From Bordetella pseudohinzii (GTDB taxonomy: Bacteria > Pseudomonadota > Gammaproteobacteria > Burkholderiales > Burkholderiaceae_B): DNA of 64,000 nucleotides. The stretch covers positions 248,001 to 312,000 of the forward strand of contig NZ_JHEP02000001.1 of NCBI RefSeq assembly GCF_000657795.2, given 5' to 3'. Below are positions 1 to 9,692 of the stretch, in pieces; position 1 is the stretch's first letter, and each line of letters opens with the position of its first letter. The position numbers and the translations under genes were made by a program. The notes below the pieces were generated by a model that searched no databases, was not told the origin of the DNA, and saw nothing but the letters and a program-made list of their open reading frames with translations.

Positions 1-3000
1 ATCCTTGCCATTGATGATCTCGGCCGCCGCGCCCTCGAAGACCAGCGTGCTGCCGCCCTGGTTCACATGGATATCGCTGTCGCCCACGGCCAGCACATCG
101 CCGCTGGTGAGCTGCGCATTGCCGCCGGCGGCCATGGGATCGACCAGGCCGGCGAAGACATTGACATCGCCGGCGACGGCCCGCACGTCGCTGGCGACGA
201 TGGCCGCCGTGACCTTGGGATGAGTCGTCGGATCGCCATTGCCGTTGACGGTGGCGATCTGCACCCCGGCGCCCGAATCGGCCAGCTCTTCGTCGTCGAA
301 GCTCAGGAGATCGCGATCGAAGGCGGTGTCGCCGCCCATGATATTGACCGCCACGGCCAGGCCCACGGCCGCGCCTCCAGTGGCGATGGCGCCGGCCACC
401 GTGATGGCGTAGAGCGCCGCGGCATCCGAGGCATTGACGCGCACGGCGTCGCCGCTGAAATTGGCCGCCTGGCCGGCCTTGACCGTGCTGCCGGAAATGC
501 GCGCCTCGGTCGAGCCGCGCATCATATTGACGTTGACCGCGCCGGCCAGGGCGAAGGTCTTGGACAGCGCGCCGGCCGCGCCCACCGAGACCATGAGCGG
601 CGACGCGTGCGCGGAAACGTCCAGCTTGCCCTGCACGTCGATGGCGCTGTTCTCGATCAGCGCGCTGGTGCGCGAGCTGAATTCATTGACGCTGACCGAT
701 GCGCCCACGGCCACCGAGCCGCCCAGCGTCATCGCCACCCCGCCGGTCACCGCCGCCAGGGTATTGTTTTCGGTGGCCGTCACCGTCAGGACATTGGCCG
801 TGATGCGGCTGCTGTTGGCCACCGCCGTGCCGCCGCTGTAGCGCGGCAAGACATAGGCCGCCACGGCCGAATGCACGCGGTTGACCTGCACCGACCCGGC
901 GCCGGCGAACTGCGCGTCGCCCAGGCCCACGCCCACGCCGACCGCGCCGCCGCCCAGCGAGGACCGGTCCTCCGCGCTCACGCTGACCGCGCCGCCGCCC
1001 GCCGTATCCACGGTCGAACCCTGAATGCCGGCCAGCACCGCGTTGCCGATCTCGTTATAGCTGATGGCGATGCCCACGCCCGCCTTCTTGCCCACGCCGG
1101 CCGCGCCCGTGATGGCGATCAGCGTGGTCTTGTCCAGCCCCGAGACGCTGACGTCATGGCCGCTGCTGTCCGCACCGTCATAACGGACCTGGCTGTTGAG
1201 GATATAGCTATCGATGCGGTTGCCCACCACATTGACGGTGATGGAACCGCCCACGCCGGCGCCATCGCGCGCCATGCCCAGGGCGCCGGCAAAGCCGACC
1301 ACCGTCTGGGTAGACTCGGCCGAGACATCGATCCTGCCGGTATACAGCAGATCGGTGGCCTGGCGGATGCCGGCCTCGACCTGGGTGCTGCTCACATTGA
1401 CCGCGACGGCCGCGCCCACCCCGGCCTTGCCATCCGAGATCGCGCCCGAACCGGCGATCGTGACCAGCACGCTGGCATCGCGCGCCGTGACCGAGACATC
1501 TCGCGCCTTGATCTGGCCGGTGGCATTGCCCAGGCGGGCGATGTTGTCATAGAGCGCCACGCCGACGGCGGCCGAACCCGCCGCCGCCACGCCCTTCTGG
1601 CCCTTGGCGCCAGCCAGGCCGGCGGCCATGGTGGCCGTCACGCCGTTGCGCCGCGCCGACAGCGCCAGATCGCCCGCCACGATCAGGCTGCCCACGGCCG
1701 CCACCTCGGCGCGCGCCTCGCCGGACAGCAAGTTCATGCTGTAGGCGCCGGCGATGCCGATATTGGATTTGGCCGTATCGGATTGGGCGAAAGCCGCGGC
1801 GCCCGACAGGGCCAGGGCGTGGGTGTTATTCAGCGCGTCGATCTTGACGTTGCCGCCGATGGTAATCGTCAGGCCCTCCGCATTGATGTAGGCCTGGGCG
1901 GTGTCGTTGACGACATTGATGGCCGAGGCGCCGGAAATCGCCAGCCCGGCCTTGGACTCGGGCTGCTTGGCCGAGCCGCCGCCCGCCCCGCTGTCCTGCG
2001 TCAGCGTCGAGGTCGCGTCGCTGGCCGACTTCAGCTTGTCGGCGACGTCGCTCTGGGCGGCGGGGTCCGCCGGCGCGGGCGTCTCGCCCGGCGCCGCCTC
2101 GCCCTGATCGGCCGGCCCCTTGATGGCCAGCATGTCGCCGCCGGTGCCGCCGCTGGGCGTTCCGCCGCCCGGTACGGTGGCGCCCGTGCCGTCGCCGGCG
2201 CCGGCCACGGGGCTGGACACGCGCGACCCGGACACCGCCAGATTGCCGACAAAGCCCCGGTTCCGGCTCAACAGCTCCAGCGCGCCGGCCGAGAAACTGC
2301 CGATCCCCGAGGGGCCGTCGCTGCCGTCGAGCAACTCGCCGATCAGCGCCTGGGTGTGTCGATTGATATCGTTGATGGCCGCGCTCAGGCCCACGCCCAC
2401 GGCCTGGGAGCTGGCGACCGAGCCGGCCACCGTGCCGACCCAGGTCGCGTCATCGGCGCGGATGGTGGCCGTACCCGCGGCGTCGATATCAGCGCCCCGG
2501 CGCACCTGGGCAATGGTCGTGGCGTCGCTCACATTGATCAACACCACGCCATTGGCGGCCACCGTCTTGGCCTGGCTGCCCGAGGCGCCCACCGTGACCG
2601 AGATCACTTCATTAGTGGCCTCGACCGTCAGGTCGCCGGAATTGATGACGGCGGCATTGTCCACTACCGCCTGAGTGTCATGCGTGGAGGCATTGACATA
2701 GACCGACACGCCGATGGCCGACCCCTCGCGCGAGCTGCTGCCATAGTCAAAACCATCGACGCGCGGCGTCAGATAGCCCTTGGCCAACTGCTTGCCATAG
2801 GCGAGGTAGTTCTGGCCCTTCTGCTTGGCCGGCGCCTCGGCCACGGCCTTGTCGCCGCCGATGGCGATATTGGGCAAGAGCACATTGCCCACCAGGTTCA
2901 GGTCCTGCTTGGAATTGACGGCCGCGATGCTTACCGCGCCGGCCGGCCCCCCGCCGGCCCGGGTGTCGATGCGGCCGCCGATCTTGGTCAGCGTCTCGGT

Positions 3001-6000
3001 GCTCTGCACCTGCACCGTGAAGGCGCCGGCCAGGGCCAGCTTCTTGCTCTTGGAGTTGGCGCTGGTCCAGCTGCTGAAGCTATTGGAAATCCCGCCCGAA
3101 CTGGTCAGCGTGGCCTGCAAGGTATTGAGGAACTTGCCCGCCGCCGCCCCGGCCACCTTGGCCTTGGCGGCCGTGTCCGTGGCCTGGCTCCAGGCCGTCT
3201 CGATACCGTCGAAAGGTTTGTACAGGTTGACCAGCCACAAGCCCAGCGGATCGATCTGGTCCAGCGTCCTGGCGGCAATATCGACCTCTCCGCCCAGGGT
3301 GGCGATGCTGGCGCCCGACGCCATGTCCACCTTGGTGCGCAAGCTATCGATGGCGACGGACACGGCCGCCGCCGCGCCCAGGTCCGAACCATCCGGACCC
3401 ACGTTGCGTTCGACCTGGTCGCTGGTGACGTCGTTCTTCTTCTTGAGGAAGGCCTGGCGATCGGCGATGGCCTTGTCATCCACGGCCGTCATCACCTGGT
3501 ACTGCATCGTATAGCGGGTCACGGCCTCGACCGTCACACCGCCGCCAGCGGTCGAGATCAGCGCGTCACTGCCCAGGGTGACTTGGGTGTTGACGTTATT
3601 GATGCCCAGGCCGACAGCCGCCCCGACCTGGAACTCGGTGGAGGTGCTGTTCTGCTCCTTCTTGAGGTCTGCTTCATACTCATCCTTATCTTTCTGGGCA
3701 TTCTCGGCCTTGATCTTGGTGATCTCGTCCTTGAGCTTGCCGTCTTTCCGCAATGCCGAAAAGAAGGCCTTGACGTTCTGCGTGACGACACCAAAGCCAT
3801 TCACCGCGCCGCTGGCCACGGGGCCGCCGATCTTGCGGCCGGCCAGGCTCTTGGCCTCGAGCACCGTCTGGTCCACATAGCTCACGCCCGTGGCCTGGCG
3901 TCCGCCCAGGCTGGTCTTGACCGCCACCTTGCTGCCCTGGTCCAGGGTCAAGGCCTGCACGATCACCTTGTTGGCGCCGTCGGGCACCGTGGTGTCGCCC
4001 GTGCCGCCGGCCGTCAGCTTGCCGTTGACGACCACCTCGGTGCTGATATTGTTGATGGCCAGCCCCAGGGCGGCGCCCACCTTGGCGTAGCTGGCGTTAT
4101 AGCGGCCCTTTTCCTGGGCCGGGCCGGTCGCGGGCGGGGCCGCCGGATCCTTCACAGGCTTGGTGTCGTCGCTCTCGGCCATGGCGCCCGAGGCGCTGAC
4201 CGTGATGTCCGTCTTGTGCTTGGTGATGGCCTGCACCGTCACATCGCCGCCCGCGCCGCCAAACGAAATAACGCCGCCCGGGCTGACGTTCACGCCCGTC
4301 ATCAGCTCGGCCGTGTTGCCGATGGTGACCTTGGCGCTGCTGTTGACGATGCCGATGCCCACGCCGACAACGCCCGGCAGCTTGCTGATGGTCGACGGCA
4401 AGAGCGAAATCGTCATCTCGTTGTCGACCTCGGAGAGCACCGAGATGTCGCCGGCGGCATAGATCTTGCCGTTGACCGTCACCTCGGCATTATTCTCCAG
4501 TACGCCGACGCCCACGCCCACGATCTTGGCGATCAAGGGGCTCAACTTGACCTGGGCCTTGGTCCCTGCCTTGATCGAGACGTCGCTGGCCGAGATGATG
4601 CTCGTGCTTGCGTCGATGTTGATGCTGGCGCTGTACTTCACCCGAGCCCAGGCCGCCTCGGCCGCCACGCTGTCAAGAAGGGGCATCAGGGCATCGTAGA
4701 TGCTGTTCACGCCCGCGCCCAGCTTGGCGCGCAGGCCCGTATCGGCTTCGGCGTTCTTGACCAGCGGGTCCAGGTCATACTGCGAGCTGTCGAGCTTGGC
4801 GCTGATGGTCACGCCAGCGCCCGCGGCGTCGAGCGCCGACAGCGTGGCATTGGTGATCGTGACGCTGGTGCTCAGGTCGAAGATCTGCCCATAGGCGCTG
4901 CGCCAGGGGCGGTAGCGCTGGGCCAGCACCTCGATGGCGCCGGCGGCCAGCACGATATGAGTCGTGACGGTGCCGATCCGGATATCCTGCGCCTCCAGGC
5001 GCAGCAGGTGTGTGGAATCGAGGGTGATGTTCTTCTTGATCTGCAGCGTGCCGGCGCGGATGGTCACGTCCGTACCCGACGTCGTTACATCCACGTCGAT
5101 GACCGCGTCCTCGCCCAGATCGAGGATTCGCTCGAGATTCTGGGCATTGGTGCCGAGATTGACCCCGAACAGATTGCCCGCCGCGCCCATCAGCGAGGAC
5201 AGCACGGCCGTGCCGGTTACGGGAGAAATCAATTGCAGCGTATTGCCGCTGCCCCCGCTTGCGGCCAGCGACACCGTCACCGAACCGCCCGCCACATTGA
5301 CCGGCTGCACCACGATGAAGCTGACGTTGCTCTTGTTACCCTTGAGCGTGTTGTAGCCTCCATCGCTCTCCAGGGTCAGCCTGCCCGTCCAGTTCTCGGC
5401 ATCCAGCGTCGTCGCCGTGCCGGCAGCATTGCGCGCGGCCAGCGTCACATTGTCCATGGCCGCGCCGCCGCCACCGGCGCGGGCCATGTTCACCGCGTTG
5501 GTGAACGTCCCGCCGTTGAGGTAAGACACCTGGGAGGACGTGAGGACAGCGCCGTAGACCGAGTCCACCCGCAGCGTGTTGTAGCCGCCGGCCTGAGTGA
5601 GGATGTTATTGCCCGCGCCGGTCGAAAAGCGCTCCCAGGCGTCGGCGGCCACATAGCCGTAACTCACCAGAAAGCTATTGCTGCCGCCGCCGGAGCGGAT
5701 CGTCGCATTCGAGCCGGCCAGCATGAAGCGCGTCGAATGCCCGGCCGCCAGGGCGTCGCCCGTGAGCACACCGTTGGCCGAATCGCGGAAACTCTGGCTG
5801 GCGCCAAGAAGGCCCAGCCACTTGGCCGCCTCCGACAGCACCGTCGCGCTCTGCGACACATTGCCCTGGTCGTCGAGCGTGATCAGCGTGCCCGGCTCCA
5901 GGCGGAATTCGCCGCCATAGCCGGCGTCGCGCGCGGCCTGGCTGTAAGCAACCACGAGACGGCCATCGGCGCTCAGGCTGGCGTCCAGGGCATAGAGATA

Positions 6001-9000
6001 GTCCCAGGCCGTGGTGGTGTCGCTGTCGGGCAGCGGCCGTCCGGCATTGGGTCCTTCGGCCGCGATCCGGATCGGCTGGCCGTCTTTGTTGACCATCACA
6101 CTGCCGGCGATGGCATTGAGGATGTCCTGCAGGGTGTTCAGACCCTCCAGGCCGACCTCCAGGCGGTCGTCATTGGCGAAGACGAACTTCAGCGCCGGCC
6201 CGCTATTGTCCTGGTATCCCGATGTCAGGTCGGACAAAAAGGTCTCGGTCGTCAGGCCGGTGAAGCCGGTGGTGTCCACCTGGCTGCCGCTGCCGCTGAT
6301 CTTCAGGTCGAAATTCCTGACATGGCTGAAAGTGGTCTTGAACGCCCCCGCGCCCGCGCCGATGTCCATCTGGCCGTCGGTCAGCTTGAGATTCTTGCCG
6401 CCGGTATCGAACCGGATGGTGTTCCCCCCGGCCGAGCCGATCACGTCCGAGGCATATCGATTGCTCAAGACAAAGATATTGGACAGGCCAGCGCTGCCAT
6501 CGAGCACCGCGCGCCCCTCGAAGGCCGAGGTATCGATCCAGTTGCCGTACTCGCCGCCGATGACGCGCGCCGAGGTGACATGGCTATAGGTCGAGCCCGT
6601 GGTCGCGCCTTCGGCGCGCAGGATCTTGCCAGCCTGGGTCCCCAGGCCGTCGGAAACAAAAGACACCCAACCCAGGCCGCCCGTCGCCTGCTTCTGCGCC
6701 AGCCATTGCGCGGGATCGATGCCGCTCAGGCCGTCGGCCACGACCACCAGCTCGGTCGCCGCATCCGCGCCCGTGCCGCCGGTGACCGCATACTGGCCGC
6801 CCATCAGGAGGATCTGGTGCTGGGTGCGATCGCCGCTGCCGGCCTTGATCGCGCCGCCAGCCATCAAGCCGCTGACCAGTACGGTATTGCCCGAAAAGGC
6901 CGAGGCGTCGATGAGGGTCGAGCCCAGGCCGCCATTGAGCTCGGCGTCGCTGAACACCCCTTGCAGCAGGTTGTGCAGCGTGGGCGTGGCCGCGCCCGCG
7001 GGCAAGGCCTCGCCGTCGCTGGCGTAGCTCGCCAGCAGTTCGCCGTCGCTGAGAGTGAAGTTCCAGTTGCCGTCTTCGGACAGGGTATTGCTCAGGGACC
7101 CCGCCTGCGCCACCAGCACATTCGAGCCCTGGTAGCCGGTAAAGATATTGTGGCCCAGGCCGCCGCGCAGCAGGTTGTCGCCCGCGCTGCCGATCAGCGT
7201 CAGGTCGCCCGCATAGCCGGAGCCGTCCAGCGTGACCCGCGTGCCGGCATGATAGACGCTGCCTGGCGCGGCGCTGCTGTCGATGGTGCGAAAATCCTGC
7301 AGCGTCACGGCGCTCACGCCGTAGAGCCGGACCGTGTTGGCAGACGTCGCGCCCGGCGGGGTATTGCTCAACACCGCCGTGACCTTGTCGCCGGTCAGCG
7401 TGGCATCGCTCTCGACGCCGCCGATATATGCGGTGCTGCCCCCGCCCAGGTTGCCATTGCCGTAGACGACGTCGTTGCCGCCCCCGCCGCTCACGCGGTT
7501 CACTCCGCGGCTATTGGCCACGGTGATGATGTTGTCGCCCAGGCTGCCGACGATGTCGTTGTCATAGCTGCCGCCCGCGCCGATCACATTGCTGATATTG
7601 AGCACGCCGGCCAGGCCGCTGGCGTCATAAAGCGCGGTCGCCTCATCCTGGTAGTTCAGGTTGACGGTGACGTTGTCTTCATAGGCGGAATAATCCAGCG
7701 TGGTCTTGCCCGCCACGCCGATGAAAATCTGGATATCGAGATTGCTCACCAGCGCCGTGGCGCCGGCAAAATTGCTCACGCTGCCGTCGCCCGCCACGCC
7801 CGCGCCCAGATATACCGTCACGCCGCCTTGCGTCTGCACGCGGGCGGTGACATCGGCGCCGAATTGGGAGAGGTCCAGGGTGTTGCCGCTTTGGCCACCC
7901 TGCTGGGTCAGGGTGAATCCGCTCAACCCCGCGCCGACGATGTAGGTATTGCCGCCGCCGCTGCCTGTGATGATGTCTTGCGCATTGTTGATGGTGACGG
8001 TGGTGTCGCCCACCACGGTGATACGGTTGCCGCCCTGCGTGGAACCCTTTACCGCGCTGATCGCCCGCACATAGCCGAATCCGGTCGGCGGCGGCGGCGG
8101 CACGGCTTCGCCATTGCTGTCCGCCGCGGGCCCGGACAAGTCCACGGTCACGCCGGTGGCATAGCCGCTGTAGTCCAGCAAGGTCTTGCCGCTTTGCGAG
8201 GTGCCCACCAGGTTGAAGGTCTTGTCGCCGATCTTCAGGTTCTGGCTGCCGTCGGCCGACTTGAACACCACATTGACCGTATGCTCGGTCCAGTTGTCAT
8301 TGTTGTCGACCGTGGTGTAGCGGATCTGGTAGCTGTCGTTGTTGCTGATGATGGCGGTGACATTGCCCTTGATGGCCGAGAAGTCCAGCGTGTTGTTGCT
8401 GTTCTCGTCGTCCTCGTTGCGCACCCAGACGCCATTTTCCAGCTTCATGCCCTGGCGCAGTTCGATGGTCGTGGTGGCCGCGGTCGAATTGTTGTTGAAC
8501 ACAAACGTGTTGTCGCTGCCATAGCCCACCAGGGTGTCGTTGGTGGCCACGCCGGTCAGGGTCGAGCCGCCGGTCTGCGCGCCGGTGGACGTCGCCATCA
8601 GGCCGTCCCAGCGCGCCACGGTAAGCGTGGTGGCCTCGATGGCGCCCTTGCTGTAGTCCAGCACCCAGTCGCCGCCCAGCGCCGCGCTGCCCACGCTATG
8701 GGTGGCCGCGGCCACATCGGCGCGCGTGATGGCCGACAGGCTGTCGACAAAGGACACGCCGCCGCGGCCCGCGGCCACATTGCAGCCATAGAGCAGGATG
8801 TCGCCATCCTCGGCCATCGCATCGCCCCAGGCGCGCAATTGGTCCTTGTGAGCATCGAGCTGGCCCTCGCCCAGCGTGGCGCTGCCCAGCGTGAGCGAGC
8901 CCACGCTGCCATGGCTCATGATCTGCACCGCCGCCAGGTCTTTGTGCTGGGCCAGGATCTGCGTGATCTGGTCCACGCCATCATAGCGGCCGTCCAATAC

Positions 9001-9591
9001 GATGATCTCGGTATCGTGGCTGCGCAGCACCTGCAGCTGCGGGCCCTCGCCCGTCGGCGTGGCCAGGCCGCCCAGGCCCTCGGTCTTGCCGCTCACCAGG
9101 CTGTAGAGGCCCTGGACCATCTCCTCGGCGTTCTCGATGGACGGATCCACGAAGATGATCTGGCGCACCGGCGTGCGCTCCGATTGCGTGGTGTAGCCCT
9201 CCAGCGCCGTCAGCGGCGCGGCGGCCTCATGGCCCGGCAGCCAGGCCTTGGCATCGCCCTGGCGCGCGGCATTGGCCTTGGCATACTGGTCCAGCGAGAT
9301 CTGCTCGCCCAGCACGCCCTGCTTGTGAAAGGCGGCGCGCTCGACCAGATAGGGATGCGCGCCCGGCGCCTGGGGTTTCTTGGCCTGCGGACTGGCCTGG
9401 CCAGGATGCGCGGGCGCCACGATGGGCGCCTCGTCGCTGGCCGGCGGCGGAGGCGGCGGCACCAGTTCGGCCGACATCAGATAGCGTCGCTCCAGCGCCT
9501 CGAACAGGGGCCGCCGCCGGAACAGGGATTGCTGCACCTCGCGTGAGGAACGGCCGGTCCAGAGTTTGCGCGCCAGTTTCTTGATGCTCAT
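1..9591 (-). CDS. Giant DUF4347 / LEPRxLL-like repetitive surface protein, N-terminal 3197 residues (runs off window)
   Basis: The reading frame stays open from the ATG at 9591 to the window edge, so this is the first 3197 residues of a longer protein. Residues about 28-41 (LFEALERRYLMSAE) match the N-terminal LEPRxLL-type signature of giant secreted adhesins. Residues about 143-320 resemble DUF4347, including SHG (His227) and LLYGCNVA (Cys270). The rest is low-complexity Gly/Ala/Val/Asn/Asp beta-helix-like sequence with recurring Ala-Gly-Val-Asn segments typical of filamentous or RTX-like adhesins. No Sec signal is visible, which with the preceding tolC-like gene suggests type I-like secretion. 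The Shine-Dalgarno site is weak. A surface adhesin or biofilm role is inferred; the C-terminus is not visible. Confidence 0.85.
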   Translation of the reverse strand, partial: MSIKKLARKLWTGRSSREVQQSLFRRRPLFEALERRYLMSAELVPPPPPPASDEAPIVAPAHPGQASPQAKKPQAPGAHPYLVERAAFHKQGVLGEQISLDQYAKANAARQGDAKAWLPGHEAAAPLTALEGYTTQSERTPVRQIIFVDPSIENAEEMVQGLYSLVSGKTEGLGGLATPTGEGPQLQVLRSHDTEIIVLDGRYDGVDQITQILAQHKDLAAVQIMSHGSVGSLTLGSATLGEGQLDAHKDQLRAWGDAMAEDGDILLYGCNVAAGRGGVSFVDSLSAITRADVAAATHSVGSAALGGDWVLDYSKGAIEATTLTVARWDGLMATSTGAQTGGSTLTGVATNDTLVGYGSDNTFVFNNNSTAATTTIELRQGMKLENGVWVRNEDDENSNNTLDFSAIKGNVTAIISNNDSYQIRYTTVDNNDNWTEHTVNVVFKSADGSQNLKIGDKTFNLVGTSQSGKTLLDYSGYATGVTVDLSGPAADSNGEAVPPPPPTGFGYVRAISAVKGSTQGGNRITVVGDTTVTINNAQDIITGSGGGNTYIVGAGLSGFTLTQQGGQSGNTLDLSQFGADVTARVQTQGGVTVYLGAGVAGDGSVSNFAGATALVSNLDIQIFIGVAGKTTLDYSAYEDNVTVNLNYQDEATALYDASGLAGVLNISNVIGAGGSYDNDIVGSLGDNIITVANSRGVNRVSGGGGNDVVYGNGNLGGGSTAYIGGVESDATLTGDKVTAVLSNTPPGATSANTVRLYGVSAVTLQDFRTIDSSAAPGSVYHAGTRVTLDGSGYAGDLTLIGSAGDNLLRGGLGHNIFTGYQGSNVLVAQAGSLSNTLSEDGNWNFTLSDGELLASYASDGEALPAGAATPTLHNLLQGVFSDAELNGGLGSTLIDASAFSGNTVLVSGLMAGGAIKAGSGDRTQHQILLMGGQYAVTGGTGADAATELVVVADGLSGIDPAQWLAQKQATGGLGWVSFVSDGLGTQAGKILRAEGATTGSTYSHVTSARVIGGEYGNWIDTSAFEGRAVLDGSAGLSNIFVLSNRYASDVIGSAGGNTIRFDTGGKNLKLTDGQMDIGAGAGAFKTTFSHVRNFDLKISGSGSQVDTTGFTGLTTETFLSDLTSGYQDNSGPALKFVFANDDRLEVGLEGLNTLQDILNAIAGSVMVNKDGQPIRIAAEGPNAGRPLPDSDTTTAWDYLYALDASLSADGRLVVAYSQAARDAGYGGEFRLEPGTLITLDDQGNVSQSATVLSEAAKWLGLLGASQSFRDSANGVLTGDALAAGHSTRFMLAGSNATIRSGGGSNSFLVSYGYVAADAWERFSTGAGNNILTQAGGYNTLRVDSVYGAVLTSSQVSYLNGGTFTNAVNMARAGGGGAAMDNVTLAARNAAGTATTLDAENWTGRLTLESDGGYNTLKGNKSNVSFIVVQPVNVAGGSVTVSLAASGGSGNTLQLISPVTGTAVLSSLMGAAGNLFGVNLGTNAQNLERILDLGEDAVIDVDVTTSGTDVTIRAGTLQIKKNITLDSTHLLRLEAQDIRIGTVTTHIVLAAGAIEVLAQRYRPWRSAYGQIFDLSTSVTITNATLSALDAAGAGVTISAKLDSSQYDLDPLVKNAEADTGLRAKLGAGVNSIYDALMPLLDSVAAEAAWARVKYSASINIDASTSIISASDVSIKAGTKAQVKLSPLIAKIVGVGVGVLENNAEVTVNGKIYAAGDISVLSEVDNEMTISLLPSTISKLPGVVGVGIGIVNSSAKVTIGNTAELMTGVNVSPGGVISFGGAGGDVTVQAITKHKTDITVSASGAMAESDDTKPVKDPAAPPATGPAQEKGRYNASYAKVGAALGLAINNISTEVVVNGKLTAGGTGDTTVPDGANKVIVQALTLDQGSKVAVKTSLGGRQATGVSYVDQTVLEAKSLAGRKIGGPVASGAVNGFGVVTQNVKAFFSALRKDGKLKDEITKIKAENAQKDKDEYEADLKKEQNSTSTEFQVGAAVGLGINNVNTQVTLGSDALISTAGGGVTVEAVTRYTMQYQVMTAVDDKAIADRQAFLKKKNDVTSDQVERNVGPDGSDLGAAAAVSVAIDSLRTKVDMASGASIATLGGEVDIAARTLDQIDPLGLWLVNLYKPFDGIETAWSQATDTAAKAKVAGAAAGKFLNTLQATLTSSGGISNSFSSWTSANSKSKKLALAGAFTVQVQSTETLTKIGGRIDTRAGGGPAGAVSIAAVNSKQDLNLVGNVLLPNIAIGGDKAVAEAPAKQKGQNYLAYGKQLAKGYLTPRVDGFDYGSSSREGSAIGVSVYVNASTHDTQAVVDNAAVINSGDLTVEATNEVISVTVGASGSQAKTVAANGVVLINVSDATTIAQVRRGADIDAAGTATIRADDATWVGTVAGSVASSQAVGVGLSAAINDINRHTQALIGELLDGSDGPSGIGSFSAGALELLSRNRGFVGNLAVSGSRVSSPVAGAGDGTGATVPGGGTPSGGTGGDMLAIKGPADQGEAAPGETPAPADPAAQSDVADKLKSASDATSTLTQDSGAGGGSAKQPESKAGLAISGASAINVVNDTAQAYINAEGLTITIGGNVKIDALNNTHALALSGAAAFAQSDTAKSNIGIAGAYSMNLLSGEARAEVAAVGSLIVAGDLALSARRNGVTATMAAGLAGAKGQKGVAAAGSAAVGVALYDNIARLGNATGQIKARDVSVTARDASVLVTIAGSGAISDGKAGVGAAVAVNVSSTQVEAGIRQATDLLYTGRIDVSAESTQTVVGFAGALGMARDGAGVGGSITVNVVGNRIDSYILNSQVRYDGADSSGHDVSVSGLDKTTLIAITGAAGVGKKAGVGIAISYNEIGNAVLAGIQGSTVDTAGGGAVSVSAEDRSSLGGGAVGVGVGLGDAQFAGAGSVQVNRVHSAVAAYVLPRYSGGTAVANSSRITANVLTVTATENNTLAAVTGGVAMTLGGSVAVGASVSVNEFSSRTSALIENSAIDVQGKLDVSAHASPLMVSVGAAGALSKTFALAGAVNVNMMRGSTEARISGSTVKAGQAANFSGDAVRVNASDAAALYAITVAGAIATGGAAVGLAVAVNIMGGDTAFDRDLLSFDDEELADSGAGVQIATVNGNGDPTTHPKVTAAIVASDVRAVAGDVNVFAGLVDPMAAGGNAQLTSGDVLAVGDSDIHVNQGGSTLVFEGAAAEIINGKD

Positions 9592-9613
9592 ATCGCTATC
9601 CGATATTCAATAT

Positions 9614-9632
9614 GGCCGGAATGCTTCCGGCC
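9614..9632. other. Perfect stem-loop between tolC-like gene and giant adhesin
   Basis: GGCCGGAA, a 3-nt loop and TTCCGGCC form a perfect 8-bp hairpin in the roughly 100-bp gap between the two genes. No T-run follows it on the minus strand, so it is not a convincing intrinsic terminator. It could act in mRNA processing or partial attenuation ahead of the very long adhesin cistron. Confidence 0.45.
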
Positions 9633-9692
9633 CAAAAAGGTAATGGCCATCTCCCGCGGAAACGGCCTTGTCGCTGTCTGCCGCCTGGCGGA

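Noticed and set aside
67-9546. A 3159-codon plus-strand open frame
   Set aside because: It is the exact antisense of the adhesin gene, with no ribosome-binding site and a His/Arg/Ala-rich nonsense composition. The minus strand gives a coherent DUF4347 adhesin.
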